Assembly: GCF_003952025.1 (NCBI RefSeq)
Contig: NZ_QXGI01000008.1
Coordinates: 49,148 to 113,147, forward strand
Direction of reading: 5' to 3'
Source: Bifidobacterium castoris
Lineage (GTDB): Bacteria; Actinomycetota; Actinomycetes; Actinomycetales; Bifidobacteriaceae
DNA: 64,000 nt
This document shows, one piece after another, positions 8,514-18,900 of this stretch (positions are counted from its first letter, which is position 1; each line of letters begins with the position of its first letter). The notes beneath the pieces are model-generated. The model was not told the origin of the DNA, ran no database searches, and was given only the letters and a program-made list of their open reading frames with translations. Both the position numbers and the translations under genes were made by a program.

Positions 8514-9020
8514 ATGCTACCTACGATTACACGCCCCACTGGCACGATCGAGATCGTCACCGACCTCGACACCCTCAACCAGTCACGCGAGTTGTCAAAG
8601 AAATTGGAACAACTCGAAACCGAACCCACCAGCGGGCTGACCGAAAAAGAACTGTCCACGCGCGCCGGCAACGCGAAGAAACTACGCAAGGACCTCGAAC
8701 AGGTCGTGCGCACCATCCGTGAGCATACGCTCATCCTTGAGGTGCGGGGATTGAACGCGAGCATGTGGGAACAGCTCGTCGCCGCGAACACCAGCATGGA
8801 AGACGGGCAACCGAAACAGGACATGCTCGCGTTGATTCGTGACGCGGTGACCCATATGGCCACCGGCGCGCACATGCAACCCACCCCTGACGAACCATTG
8901 GAATTCAACGAGGCGGAACTGTCCGGCCTGCTTGACCAGATGCCCGACAGCCAACTGGTCTCCATGATGCCGATCGTGCAGCAACTCAACACTCCCGCGG
9001 TCTCACTCCCAAAAGCCTGA
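8514..9020 (+). CDS. Tail assembly chaperone, short product (gpG-like)
   Basis: 168-residue helical protein between the major tail and tape measure genes, the fixed place of the lambda gpG/gpT chaperone pair that coats the tape measure during tail assembly. Its last codons run CTC CCA AAA GCC TGA, containing the slippery heptamer CCCAAAA. Most ribosomes would stop at 9020; some shift to -1 and continue into the downstream frame to give a 295-residue fusion. Confidence 0.85.
   Translation: MLPTITRPTGTIEIVTDLDTLNQSRELSKKLEQLETEPTSGLTEKELSTRAGNAKKLRKDLEQVVRTIREHTLILEVRGLNASMWEQLVAANTSMEDGQPKQDMLALIRDAVTHMATGAHMQPTPDEPLEFNEAELSGLLDQMPDSQLVSMMPIVQQLNTPAVSLPKA
9008..9014 (+). promoter_or_regulatory. 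Programmed -1 ribosomal frameshift site CCCAAAA
   Basis: Fits X XXY YYZ in the reading frame (C CCA AAA) and lies 3 nt before the TGA of the short chaperone. The next gene has no independent ribosome site and is in the -1 frame. Confidence 0.85.
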
Positions 9021-9400
9021 ACCTCGACCGGCTCGCCCAACGCATCGCCGACGATCCCATGCTTCGGGCGTCCCTGCGCACGGCGCGCACACTCGGCATC
9101 AGCTACAAACGTTTCCGCGGCTGGACGCCCAGTGAGGGCGACACCGTGGAATGGGACGGATGCGAGCAGGCATGGATGCTCGCCCTCGATCTCTACGAAC
9201 AAACCCATGTATGCCCTCTGTGCGGCATGGATCCCGGCATCTGCCACGATGAGGAAAAATTCAACCAGCTGTTCGACGGGGCGGACGTGTACATGTGTTT
9301 CGCTTCACAGGCCAGAGAATTCGCTATGCAGAAATACGCGAAAAGCGGTGTCGTTGAAGCGCCCCACTCGCAGACCACACGGCTGAAACCCCGACACTAG
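9014..9400 (+). CDS. Tail assembly chaperone, T extension (made as -1 fusion)
   Basis: 128 codons read after the -1 shift: SLNLDRLAQRIADDPMLRAS, then a conserved helical body and a Cys-rich stretch CPLCGMDPGICH that could hold a metal ion. The first internal ATG is at 9059 but has no clear ribosome site, and the frame is open up to the slip site, supporting synthesis only as the G-T fusion. The T part is thought to bind the tail-tube protein in lambda-like systems (family knowledge). Confidence 0.82.
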   Translation, partial: SLNLDRLAQRIADDPMLRASLRTARTLGISYKRFRGWTPSEGDTVEWDGCEQAWMLALDLYEQTHVCPLCGMDPGICHDEEKFNQLFDGADVYMCFASQAREFAMQKYAKSGVVEAPHSQTTRLKPRH

Positions 9401-9413
9401 AAGGAGACACGCG

Positions 9414-12400
9414 ATGGCGGTGAACGAGAACATCATGGTCCGTCTGACGGCCAACATCTCGGATTATTCCGCGAAAATGCAGACCGCCGCAGCCCAGACC
9501 AACCAGTTGGCCACCACCATCGTCAAACCCACCAACCGTGCCAAACAATTCGAGACCGCAGCCACCAAGGCCGGCATGGCCGTCGGTGCCATGAGCCTGG
9601 CGTTCGGCGTCTCCGCTGTCAGGATGTTTGCGGATTTCGACGAGGCGATGAGCGAGGTCCAGGCCAACACCGGCGCCACCGGCGATGAACTCGAATCGTT
9701 GAAGAACGCCGCCCTGGACGCGGGCAAAAGCACCGTCTACAATGCGACCGAATCCGCGAACGCGATCAATGAGCTCGCCAAGGCGGGTATGAGCACCGCC
9801 GACGTGTTGAACGGTGGCCTGTCCGGCGCGTTGAATCTCGCTGCCTCGGATGGCATGGAAGTCGCCGCGGCCGCGGAACTCATGAGCTCGGCCTTGGCGC
9901 AGTTCAAACTCGAAGGCAAGGACGCCGGGGCGGTCGCCGACGCGCTTGCCGCCGGCGCCGCCGCCGCACAAGGTTCCGCATCCGATCTGGGGTACGCGCT
10001 CTCGCAGGCTGGTCTGGTCGCCAACTCGTTCGGCATCTCGATGCAGGAGACCGTCGGCGCGCTCTCATTGTTCGCGAACACCGGCATGATCGGCAGCGAC
10101 GCGGGCACCAGCCTCAAATCGATGCTCCAGCGTCTGGCCGGCCCATCCAAAGAGGCTGCGCGCACGATGGAGGAGCTCGGCATCAACGCGTACGACGCGT
10201 CCGGCCAATTCATCGGACTCGAAGCACTGGCCGGCCAATTGCAGGAGCGTATGGGCGGCCTGTCGATGGAACAGCGCAACGCGGCGATGAACATCATCTT
10301 CGGCGCGGACGCGGTACGAGCCGCCAACGCGCTCTACGAGGCCGGCGCCAGTGGTGTCGCTCAGTGGACGAAGACCGTATCCGAGTCGGGTGTGGCCGCG
10401 AAGATGGCCGCCGCGAAAACCGACAACCTCAAAGGCGACCTCGAACAGTTGAGCGGCGCGTTCGAGACGGCGCTGATCAAAACCGGTTCCGGCGCGAACG
10501 ATGCATTGCGGGATATTGTGCAGGGCATCACCGGTGTCGTGGACGCGTTCGCGAGCCTCGACGAGGGCACACAGCAGTTCATCGTCAAAGCCGGCATCAT
10601 GGTCGGTGCCGTCGCAGGCATGCACAAAGTGTTCGGAGATTTGCAGAACTCCAGCAGTGCGGTTGGTAAAAATCTGGGTCTGGCATTGGACCCGATTCAG
10701 CGGCTGCAGACCGCTGCACCATTGGTGTCGGATGGCATGACGCAGGTGTTCTCCGCCATGCGGTCGAGTGCTCGCGGTGCGGAGCTCATGTCGAACGGCA
10801 TGACCCGCGCGCAGACAGCCATGAGCGGTGTGAAAAGCATCGGCTCTGGCGTAATGAACCTGTTCGGCGGCCCGTTTGGCATCGCATTGACCATCGCCGG
10901 TATCGGACTGGCCAACTATGCGAAAAAGGCACAGGAGGCCAAAGCCCGCACGCAGGAATTGCAGTCAGCCATCGAATCCGGTGCGAACGTATCCGAGCAG
11001 ATGGTCAAACAGGCGCAGTCCGTGGACTACGGTTGGTACGACCGATGGAAGACTGGTGTCGATAACCTGTCGGGTGCGCTCGACAAGGCAGGCGTGAGTA
11101 TGAGCGAATTCGTGCTCGCCGCACAGGGTGACACCGGCGCACTGGACAAAATCAACAAAATCATTGATGAATGGTCTGGATACGATTCCGACACGGCTGA
11201 ATTCAACATTGCTCGCGTCATGAAATCCGATCTGGCAAACCTGACCGCCGCGTATGACGAGGCGAACCAGAAAGCCGACGAGGCTAAGCAGGCCAATGAG
11301 GAACTCGCTACAGCCACCGGCAAGACCGGGGACGCCGCCCAGGATGCGGCCGACGGCACCAGTGAGCTCACGGCGGCGATGGAGGAATCTCAAAAAGCGG
11401 CTGAGGAGTACGCGGACGCCGTCGACGATCTCATCGACAGTCTGTTCGCTATGGCCGCTCCCGCGTTGAGCGCCGCACAGGCACAGGTGCAACTTGATGA
11501 GAGCATCCGCGAAACCGTGGAAAACCTCACCAAACAAGGTCGCGTGCTCGACGAGAACGGCAACTACCTCGAGGGCCTTCAAAAAGAAGGTGAGGAAACG
11601 AAAACCGCATTGTACGGGCTCGCTGGCCAAGCACAGGACACCGCGATAAAATTCCTCGAAGAAGGACAAGCGACCGGCGACATGGAAGGCGCAACCCAGC
11701 GTGCCGGTGATGCGCTCAACAATGCGCGCGAAGCGTTCATCAAAGCGGCCACGGCCGCAGGTATCAGCAGTGAGAAAGCCAACGAACTCGCCGACACCTA
11801 CGGATTGACCCGAGACGAAACCGAAAACCTCAAGAAACAACTCGAGGAACTCGAAAAAACCAACCCAAATCCCAAGGTCAACGTTGATATTCAACCGGCC
11901 CAGTCCGCGCTCGGTGAACTCGCGTCGAAAACCACGAGCCTGCCCAACGGCAATGTGTTGATTTACGCGAACAACCAGCCGGCCATGCTGCAGATCGCCG
12001 AGGTAGTCGGCGCGAAGATCGACCCGAAAACTGGCCAGATCACTGCGGACAAAGCGCAATACGACGCGATATTGGCGCTCGCGAACGGTGCGAAACTTAA
12101 CCCGAAGACCGGTGAGCTGCTGGGCGACAACAGCAAATACTGGCAGAGCGTCTGCAAGGCTAATGGGTGGACGATCGATGAGAAGACCGGTGTCATCAAG
12201 GGTGACAATGGTCATGCGTTGAAGAGCGTGGACGAGGTCAACAACAAAAAGGTCATCGACAAGTATTTCACGATTTCGGACAACGGGAGCGCGCAGTTGA
12301 ACATCAACCGCGTGGCGTCGTTGGACGCGATGCAGATCGCGGACAAAACGTACACGATCACCGAACGGCTCGTGCAGATGCGTGAAAGCATCGACAAGGG

Positions 12401-12797
12401 TCAGGCGCCGCATGTTTTCGCTGGCAAAGCCACCGGCGGGTATGTGTCCGGTCCAGGTACGGGCACGTCGGACAGCATCCTGAACTGGCTATCCAATGGT
12501 GAATTCGTCACGAATGCGCGTAGTACGGCGAAATACCGTCGTGAATTGGAGGCCATCAACGGCGGCTACTACGAGCAGTTGCGTGCTGCGTCCGGGTATG
12601 CGGCCGGCGGCTATGTGCAGGCGACTCCTGCCGCACCGTATGTTGAGGAGCGGAAGGCCGAGTTGGCTGCGCGGACGGTGTTCAACCAGACGGTGACGAA
12701 CAATTTCACGGCCAACAGTTCGCCGTATGTGCAGGCGGAGTTGACGGCTGCGAAACTGCGCATGAACACGCGCACCCTGCTGGGCGCCAGTCGATAG
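9414..12797 (+). CDS. Tape measure protein (TP901 core family)
   Basis: 1127 residues, the longest tail gene but one, preceded by AGAAGGAGA. Residues about 60-350 carry the TP901/PhageMin_Tail core: FADFDEAMSEVQANTGATGD, ELAKAGMSTADVL, AASDGMEVAAAAELMSSAL and GMIGSDAGTSLKSML. A hydrophobic stretch around residues 470-500 (FGGPFGIALTIAGIGLANYA) may insert in the target membrane. Long coiled coils follow (residues about 590-830). The C-terminus ends in a GGYVSGPGTG segment common to these proteins. It sets tail length and probably helps DNA entry. Confidence 0.92.
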   Translation: MAVNENIMVRLTANISDYSAKMQTAAAQTNQLATTIVKPTNRAKQFETAATKAGMAVGAMSLAFGVSAVRMFADFDEAMSEVQANTGATGDELESLKNAALDAGKSTVYNATESANAINELAKAGMSTADVLNGGLSGALNLAASDGMEVAAAAELMSSALAQFKLEGKDAGAVADALAAGAAAAQGSASDLGYALSQAGLVANSFGISMQETVGALSLFANTGMIGSDAGTSLKSMLQRLAGPSKEAARTMEELGINAYDASGQFIGLEALAGQLQERMGGLSMEQRNAAMNIIFGADAVRAANALYEAGASGVAQWTKTVSESGVAAKMAAAKTDNLKGDLEQLSGAFETALIKTGSGANDALRDIVQGITGVVDAFASLDEGTQQFIVKAGIMVGAVAGMHKVFGDLQNSSSAVGKNLGLALDPIQRLQTAAPLVSDGMTQVFSAMRSSARGAELMSNGMTRAQTAMSGVKSIGSGVMNLFGGPFGIALTIAGIGLANYAKKAQEAKARTQELQSAIESGANVSEQMVKQAQSVDYGWYDRWKTGVDNLSGALDKAGVSMSEFVLAAQGDTGALDKINKIIDEWSGYDSDTAEFNIARVMKSDLANLTAAYDEANQKADEAKQANEELATATGKTGDAAQDAADGTSELTAAMEESQKAAEEYADAVDDLIDSLFAMAAPALSAAQAQVQLDESIRETVENLTKQGRVLDENGNYLEGLQKEGEETKTALYGLAGQAQDTAIKFLEEGQATGDMEGATQRAGDALNNAREAFIKAATAAGISSEKANELADTYGLTRDETENLKKQLEELEKTNPNPKVNVDIQPAQSALGELASKTTSLPNGNVLIYANNQPAMLQIAEVVGAKIDPKTGQITADKAQYDAILALANGAKLNPKTGELLGDNSKYWQSVCKANGWTIDEKTGVIKGDNGHALKSVDEVNNKKVIDKYFTISDNGSAQLNINRVASLDAMQIADKTYTITERLVQMRESIDKGQAPHVFAGKATGGYVSGPGTGTSDSILNWLSNGEFVTNARSTAKYRRELEAINGGYYEQLRAASGYAAGGYVQATPAAPYVEERKAELAARTVFNQTVTNNFTANSSPYVQAELTAAKLRMNTRTLLGASR

Positions 12798-12807
12798 GAG
12801 GCATCGC

Positions 12808-13779
12808 ATGAGTGTGGTGACATTGAGCGCGCCCGGTATTCCGGACGCGCTCATCGACGGGTCGGCGGATGCGCACGGCATGATCCTTCGCGGCTTGTCC
12901 GGGTGGTTGACGACCCCGGTGGCGAAGGTCGATGTGTCCGAACGGTTGTCGGGTGATGGCGCGCATGATGTGCAGGCCGCGCAGATCCTGTACTCGGCGC
13001 GCACTGTCACTATTGAATACCGGCTGCTCGCCGACACGGCGGACGATCGGCAGCAGGTGCTCGACATGCAGACACATTTACGCATGTTCCTGCACCGCAG
13101 CACTCGTATCCGTGTGCAGGACGGCGGCCACGACCTGTATTGCGAGGGGTACGTCGACTCGATTGACAGTGAGCAGAGCGTGCAGAATGTGAATTGGCAG
13201 TTTTTGGCCGGTCAGATGAGCATCGTGTGCACGAGGCCTGAACTCCTGTCGACGTTGTCGCGTGGTTGCCAGTTGCAGTGCGCGAGCCTCGAGGACGGGT
13301 CGGGCGGCCTGTCGTACTATCCGCAGGAGGATTTTCTCGCGACCGGGTGGGAGGGCGACCCCAACAACAGTGTGAGCGTGTTGTTCGACACGTTGGAGGG
13401 GGACGACGGCTTGCACTATCCATTGACGTATTATCTCGATGATGACGAGACGTCCGCATCGAACACTGGCGTGGTCACCAACAATGGGTCGAGCCGCGCC
13501 TATCCGGTGTTCCGTGTGCACGGTCCCATGCCGGACGGTGTGGACCTAGAATTCCCCGGCACCGGATTGCGGCTGTGCACCTCGCTGCCGGTGTACGCTG
13601 GCAGTCCGCTCATATTGGACTCGCGCACCCGCACCGCAAGCGTCAACGGCGTCGACGTGTCCGAAACACTCCTCGACCGCGGTTTCCCCATAGTGCCCCC
13701 GCAGGGCGGGCTGAGCGTATTGCTGCGCACGGTCGGCAATGGCTGGATAGACATCGAATCCCACGACACATACATGTAG
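12808..13779 (+). CDS. Distal tail protein
   Basis: 323 residues immediately after the tape measure gene, preceded by AGGAGG. Beta-rich, with a DVSERLSGDGAHDVQAAQIL-like segment and an insertion containing CTRPELLSTLSRGCQ. Position and size fit the Dit-type ring that joins tail tube to the tip. I recognise the layout rather than a specific sequence motif. Confidence 0.68.
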   Translation: MSVVTLSAPGIPDALIDGSADAHGMILRGLSGWLTTPVAKVDVSERLSGDGAHDVQAAQILYSARTVTIEYRLLADTADDRQQVLDMQTHLRMFLHRSTRIRVQDGGHDLYCEGYVDSIDSEQSVQNVNWQFLAGQMSIVCTRPELLSTLSRGCQLQCASLEDGSGGLSYYPQEDFLATGWEGDPNNSVSVLFDTLEGDDGLHYPLTYYLDDDETSASNTGVVTNNGSSRAYPVFRVHGPMPDGVDLEFPGTGLRLCTSLPVYAGSPLILDSRTRTASVNGVDVSETLLDRGFPIVPPQGGLSVLLRTVGNGWIDIESHDTYM

Positions 13780-13791
13780 AAGGAGCAGATC

Positions 13792-14706
13792 ATGGTGGAT
13801 ACCACGGCATTGGGTGTCAGCGCCGTCCGCAAGGATGCTGGCGGCTGGCAGGGCGTCGACTCGCTCACACACCGTAAGATCATCGAATCGCATTGGGCGT
13901 CCACGGGCATCGTCTGCGGATTGGGCGTCAGCGCGTCGGACGCGCTCCAATACCCGGTTGCCGCCGGTGTGGCCGTCACGAGCCGTTCCGGCACCGACGG
14001 AGCCATGGAAGCGTATTACGCCGGGGGAGTCGCCCCTGCGGTCGAGGCGAACCAGGCTGCGAATCCGCGTATCGACTGCATCTGGCTGCAGGCCCACAAT
14101 CAGAAGAACCTCCAAGACGTCGACAATCTCGTGGTTATCGGGGTCACGCAGGGCACGCCTGCAGCCAGTCCGACCAAACCCACACCTCCGGCGGGTGTGA
14201 CTGTGCTCTCTTACATGCAGGTGCCCGCCAACAGCACCAGTTTGCGCAACGCGACCCGTGTGGGGGAAATCGATTACGCGGTCCCCTACGGGGTGGCGCA
14301 GGGGCTGATCGCGTCCGCGCAGCTCAAACAGGACACGACCCTGAACAGCACGCAGCAGGAATGGTGCCGCGTGCAGGTCAACCTGCCCACGGACCGTTAC
14401 CTTGAATGCGTGATCACGATCTGCGCGAGTGCGGCTGGCGCTAATGGTGCGGGCGATTTGAGCAAATACAGCGAGGTGGGCGGGCAGGTGTACATCGACG
14501 GCAACCCCCTCGGTGATTTTTTCAACTATTGTTTCCGTGGCGCGTGGGAACCATACCAGTTCCGTACGAATGTCTGGTGCGGCCGTGGCGTGCACACGGT
14601 CAGCGTCAAATGCCGGGTCGGCTACGGGATGAACGCCAATGTGCATTACAACGGCAGCTGGTCGGGCATCAAACTCGACGTCATCGACCAGGGCGTCAAA
14701 CAATAA
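13792..14706 (+). CDS. Tail tip protein of unknown function
   Basis: 304 residues, ATG preceded by AGAAGGAGCAG. N-terminal half resembles small tail-associated proteins with a repeated helix-turn segment (SAVRKDAGGWQGVDSLTHRK) and ATRVGEIDYAVPYG; the C-terminal half (about residues 180-300) is a beta-sandwich with aromatic residues (YCFRGAWEPYQFR, VHYNGSWSGIKLDV) that could bind carbohydrate. Lies between distal tail and hub genes, so it is probably a baseplate component. I cannot name a family. Confidence 0.55.
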   Translation: MVDTTALGVSAVRKDAGGWQGVDSLTHRKIIESHWASTGIVCGLGVSASDALQYPVAAGVAVTSRSGTDGAMEAYYAGGVAPAVEANQAANPRIDCIWLQAHNQKNLQDVDNLVVIGVTQGTPAASPTKPTPPAGVTVLSYMQVPANSTSLRNATRVGEIDYAVPYGVAQGLIASAQLKQDTTLNSTQQEWCRVQVNLPTDRYLECVITICASAAGANGAGDLSKYSEVGGQVYIDGNPLGDFFNYCFRGAWEPYQFRTNVWCGRGVHTVSVKCRVGYGMNANVHYNGSWSGIKLDVIDQGVKQ

Positions 14707-14722
14707 CATAAGGGCGGTGGGT

Positions 14723-15946
14723 ATGGTGTGGTGCAGTTGGGTGTTCGAGACCATGACCGGGGTGATCCACGCGCCCATCGACTTGCCAAAATTCGCGTGG
14801 AGCGTGGACGTGTCCGACTCGTCGCTCGCCACCCTCAAAGACAAGGGCGTCGGCGACCTCGACCTGTCGGGGGTGACGGTGCCGTGGGGGTCGGTGCCGG
14901 GCGACACCATGCAGGCCAAACGCCGCATCCTCGCCCCGGACCGGTATGGCATCATGCTCGCATGGGCGTCCCAGCATGACCTCGACATGGGGTTGATTGG
15001 CAAACCGGTCGTCGCCGCGAGCATTGGCGTACGCACCGACACCGCCATCGACACCAGTTTCAACCTCACCTCGCCGTTCGGACTGCTCGATCACCGCTAC
15101 CTGGTGCGCGAAGGAAAATATGGCACCGGGAAAAACGGTACGAGCCCCGACTCGATCAAGTTCACGAATCTGTCGTATCGGGGTATAGCGAGTGAGATTG
15201 GATGGCAATGCACGGATGCGAAACCATCCGGTGCATTGCCTATCGACTGGACCTATCGTGGCGAACGTGGGACGCGCACCCGCGAATATTCCGCATGGGA
15301 CATTCAGAACAACGGGTGCCGCAAACTGCTCACCGATTTGTCGAACATTCAAAACGGTCCCGACATGCAACTGCGCCCCTATCTGCCCGATCAGGGGCAT
15401 CTGCGGTTTGCGTTCCTGGCCGGTTCCGACAGTGACATCTGGCTGGGCCAAAAGGAAGTGCATTCGCTCGGGTATGCGCCGTATGCGGGCGCGTTGGACG
15501 AGCTGACCGTCGACCATCTGGGTGCGGTGCACCGCGTGTATGCGAGCGGTGCTGGCACGGACGCGGCGCAGATCACCGCGGTCGCCGAGGACCTCACGCT
15601 ATTGCGCAAGCCGGGCGTCAATTGGCCGTTGCGTGAATCCACGTATTCGGATTCCGACACCGACAACTTGGCGGTGCTCAAAGCGCATGCGGCCGGCATG
15701 CTCGCGGCGAACGACAGGCCTCTCATGCAGATCACCGCCAGCGTGTACGCGGCCGACACCAACACAGACGGTGCGCAATCATTCCCGGTCGGGGACATCT
15801 GGCCGGGTGAACTCGTCAAACTCGACATCCGCGACTACCCGCCATTGCCGGATGGCGTATACAGCACACGGCTGATGCGCATGAGCGGTGACAACACCAA
15901 CAAAATTGAACTCGTGTTCGACGTGATGGAGGACATCAGCGTCTAG
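14723..15946 (+). CDS. Tail hub / baseplate protein (gp37-like)
   Basis: 407 residues from ATG 14723, which follows AGGGCGGTGG; the frame is open further upstream but inside the previous gene. Beta-rich, with WVFETMTGVIHAPIDL at the start and the C-terminal VGDIWPGELVKLDIRDYP, features seen in hub proteins at the siphovirus tail tip (ReqiPepy6 gp37-like group). It sits directly before the fibre gene. Confidence 0.6.
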   Translation: MVWCSWVFETMTGVIHAPIDLPKFAWSVDVSDSSLATLKDKGVGDLDLSGVTVPWGSVPGDTMQAKRRILAPDRYGIMLAWASQHDLDMGLIGKPVVAASIGVRTDTAIDTSFNLTSPFGLLDHRYLVREGKYGTGKNGTSPDSIKFTNLSYRGIASEIGWQCTDAKPSGALPIDWTYRGERGTRTREYSAWDIQNNGCRKLLTDLSNIQNGPDMQLRPYLPDQGHLRFAFLAGSDSDIWLGQKEVHSLGYAPYAGALDELTVDHLGAVHRVYASGAGTDAAQITAVAEDLTLLRKPGVNWPLRESTYSDSDTDNLAVLKAHAAGMLAANDRPLMQITASVYAADTNTDGAQSFPVGDIWPGELVKLDIRDYPPLPDGVYSTRLMRMSGDNTNKIELVFDVMEDISV

Positions 15947-15962
15947 TAGGGGAGGAGACCGT

Positions 15963-18900
15963 ATGGCGCAGCATCTGCAAATCAAAATCGACCCGGACAC
16001 CCTCGCCATGCAGGTCGCGCAGACCGCATTGCGCACCGCTCAGGAAAACCAGACACGCAAGGCGGCGAACGTGTATGTGCCGAGCGGGGATGGGACGGGT
16101 GTGCTCATCGGTGATACCGCGGAAAACGGTGGTATCAGCCGCTACGATCCCGAATCTGAGACGCAGTCGCCCTTATGGGAGGGTATCAGCCAGGAGGAGT
16201 TGGACGCGAAGGCCTCCGAGATCCTCGGTGCCGCGTCGGCGGATACGGCCGCGCAGATCACGATTGTCAATCAGACGATCAATGAGGCGCAGCAGGCGAT
16301 TGAGGCGAATCGTGAGGGGCTTGAGGCGGAGGCGTATCTGCGTGCGGAGGGTGACAAGGCCGCGCAGGAGACTGTGGCCGCGGTCAGGGGCGAGACCGAG
16401 AAGCTCAAGGGTGATTACGCCGGCATGGCGACGGACGTCGCCAGCGTGAGGCAGGACGTGCTCGACACGGTGTCGCGGGTGGAAGCTGTGGAGGGCGTGC
16501 AGGAGCAGCAGGCCAAGGACATCAGTACAGCGGCCTCGACCGCGGCCAGTGCGAAGACCTCGGCGGAGAGCGCGGAGCGTACCGCGGACGCGGCGAAACA
16601 GCTCGCAACGGACAATGCCGCGAAGACCATCACCGGAAGCACGATTGAGTATGCGATTGGCGGCGCTACTGCGGCGCCGACGAGCGGGTGGACGACGGAC
16701 AGTGTGACGCGGCCGGCGGGTGCGACGGTGTGGATGCGCACACGTATCACGTATGGTGACGGGCGAACGACGGTGACGGGTGCGACGCCGGTGACCGGCG
16801 ATACGGGTCCCATGGGCCAGCAGGGTATCCAAGGTGTGCCGGGCGCCACCGGCCCGCAGGGCCCGCAGGGTGAGACGGGCCCGCAGGGCGACAAGGGTGA
16901 GGATGGTGTGACCCGGTACGCGTATTTCGCCTATGGCACGTCTGCGTCGGGCGCTAATTTCAGCAAGGAGCCGACCGCGCAGTCCACGTATATCGGTGTG
17001 TGCGTGTCCACGAGCGCGACACAGCCGACCGATCCGAGCGAATACACGTGGAGCCTGACCAAGGGCAACACCGGTGCGCAGGGACCGCAGGGCCCTCAGG
17101 GTGTGGCCGGCGCGAAGGGCGACGTGGGCGAGGACGGCAAAACCTACTACACGTATTTCGCCTATGGCACGTCTGAGGCCGGCGCGAATTTCAGCACGGC
17201 GCCGACCGCGAGCAGTACATACATGGGCGTGTGCATCACGCTGTCCGACTCGCAGCCGACCGACCCGAGCGAATACACGTGGAGCCTGACCAAGGGCAAC
17301 ACCGGTGCGCAGGGGCCGCAAGGCCCACAGGGCGCGACGGGTGCTACCGGTCCGCAGGGCGCCACAGGTGCGACTGGTGTGAGCGTGACCGCGCTCACCA
17401 CGTACTATGTGCTCGCCGCAAGCAAACCCGCCAAGCCGGCCGGGAAGAACCCGGAGGGCGCGTGGTCGACTACGGAGCCTGAGTTGGATCGGGCGAGCAA
17501 TCTGTGGACGTCGACGCGCGTGGATTACAGCAATGGGCAGTGGGCGTGGACGGACGTCACCCAGTCCGGCGCGTACAAGATGGCGCAGGCGGCGCAGAAC
17601 AGCGCCGAGGACGCGGCGAAACTCGCACAGGACGCGGACACGCTCAGCCAGACCACGGCCGGGGAGGTCGACCGCCTCGACAAAGCGCACACAATCACCG
17701 CAGCCACCGCCGCCACGGCGGCGCAGAACGCAGCCAGCGCGCAGGCGTGGCTCAATGTGTTGTCCTCGCAGGTGGAGGAACTGCTCTATAACGGTGGGTT
17801 CGAGCATGGTGGGGACGGGTGGACGACGAACATAGCAGCGTCCGCTGGGTTCGTCCAGCAGTCCCCGTGGTGCCGGAGTGGTTCGTGGCGCGCGTATCTC
17901 AACGGCAGTGCGGGCACACGCGAACTGGTCAGCACGCACCCGGTCGCGGTGACGGTGGGCGACCGGTACCGTTTCCGTGTCTGGTACAAGCTGTTGACCG
18001 CCCTGTCGGGCAATGACAATGGTGGTCTGCGCCTGCAATACTCGGGGGACGCAACGGTCACCGACACCACCACGTGGACGGATTTCCAACCAGCCGTCAA
18101 CATGGTGTTCACCGGTGACCAGTGGACCGAGGCCGTGCAGGAGGTCGTCATCCCGGACGGCGTGAAATGGATACGCGCCCGGATCGCGTTCACGACGCCC
18201 GTGGACGCGTATATCGATGACTGTTCGCTCACGGACGTCACGCTCATCCATGAGGCGCAGCGGCAGGCGGACGAGGCGACCCAGCTCGCCCGCAAACTCG
18301 AGACCGATCTGGCGAACTCGAACGCACGCCTGGAAGCCACGGAAGCGGCCGCACTTGGCGCGCAGATCACCGCGGACAGCAAGAACAAGAGGTTCGTGCT
18401 GTCCGCGCAACCGGAGTATGATCTGCTCAAACCTGGCGACGAATGGTGGCAGACGTCGAGCAAACCTCCCGAGACGTATTGGGAAGGTGAGCCGAACAAT
18501 TCCGTGAGCGTGCTCGCGGATTACTCTGGTGAGGTCGAGCACATCTGGACATGGAACGGCACCCGCTGGGCTGACCTCATGCTTGCCGCGGACTCGATTT
18601 TTGTGCGTGGCACGGTGAGCGCGGGCCTCGTGTCGGCGGATTTTTTCGACGGCGCAATCGTCAGGGGCGGCGCTTTCCTTACGAGCAATGAGCGCATCCA
18701 GCTCAACGACAACGGGCTCGCCATGGTGGATGCGCAGGGTAATCCTGTCGTCACCTTGGATGCGAAAACCGGTGAGGCGATCCTCCAGTCGGTGAACATC
18801 ATCGGCGCGGGGCTCAGCGCACCGGCGATCAGCGGTGGCAGTATCGAGGGCGCCGACTACACGCTCGTGAGCGGCACCGGCGCGAACAAAAAGACCATCG

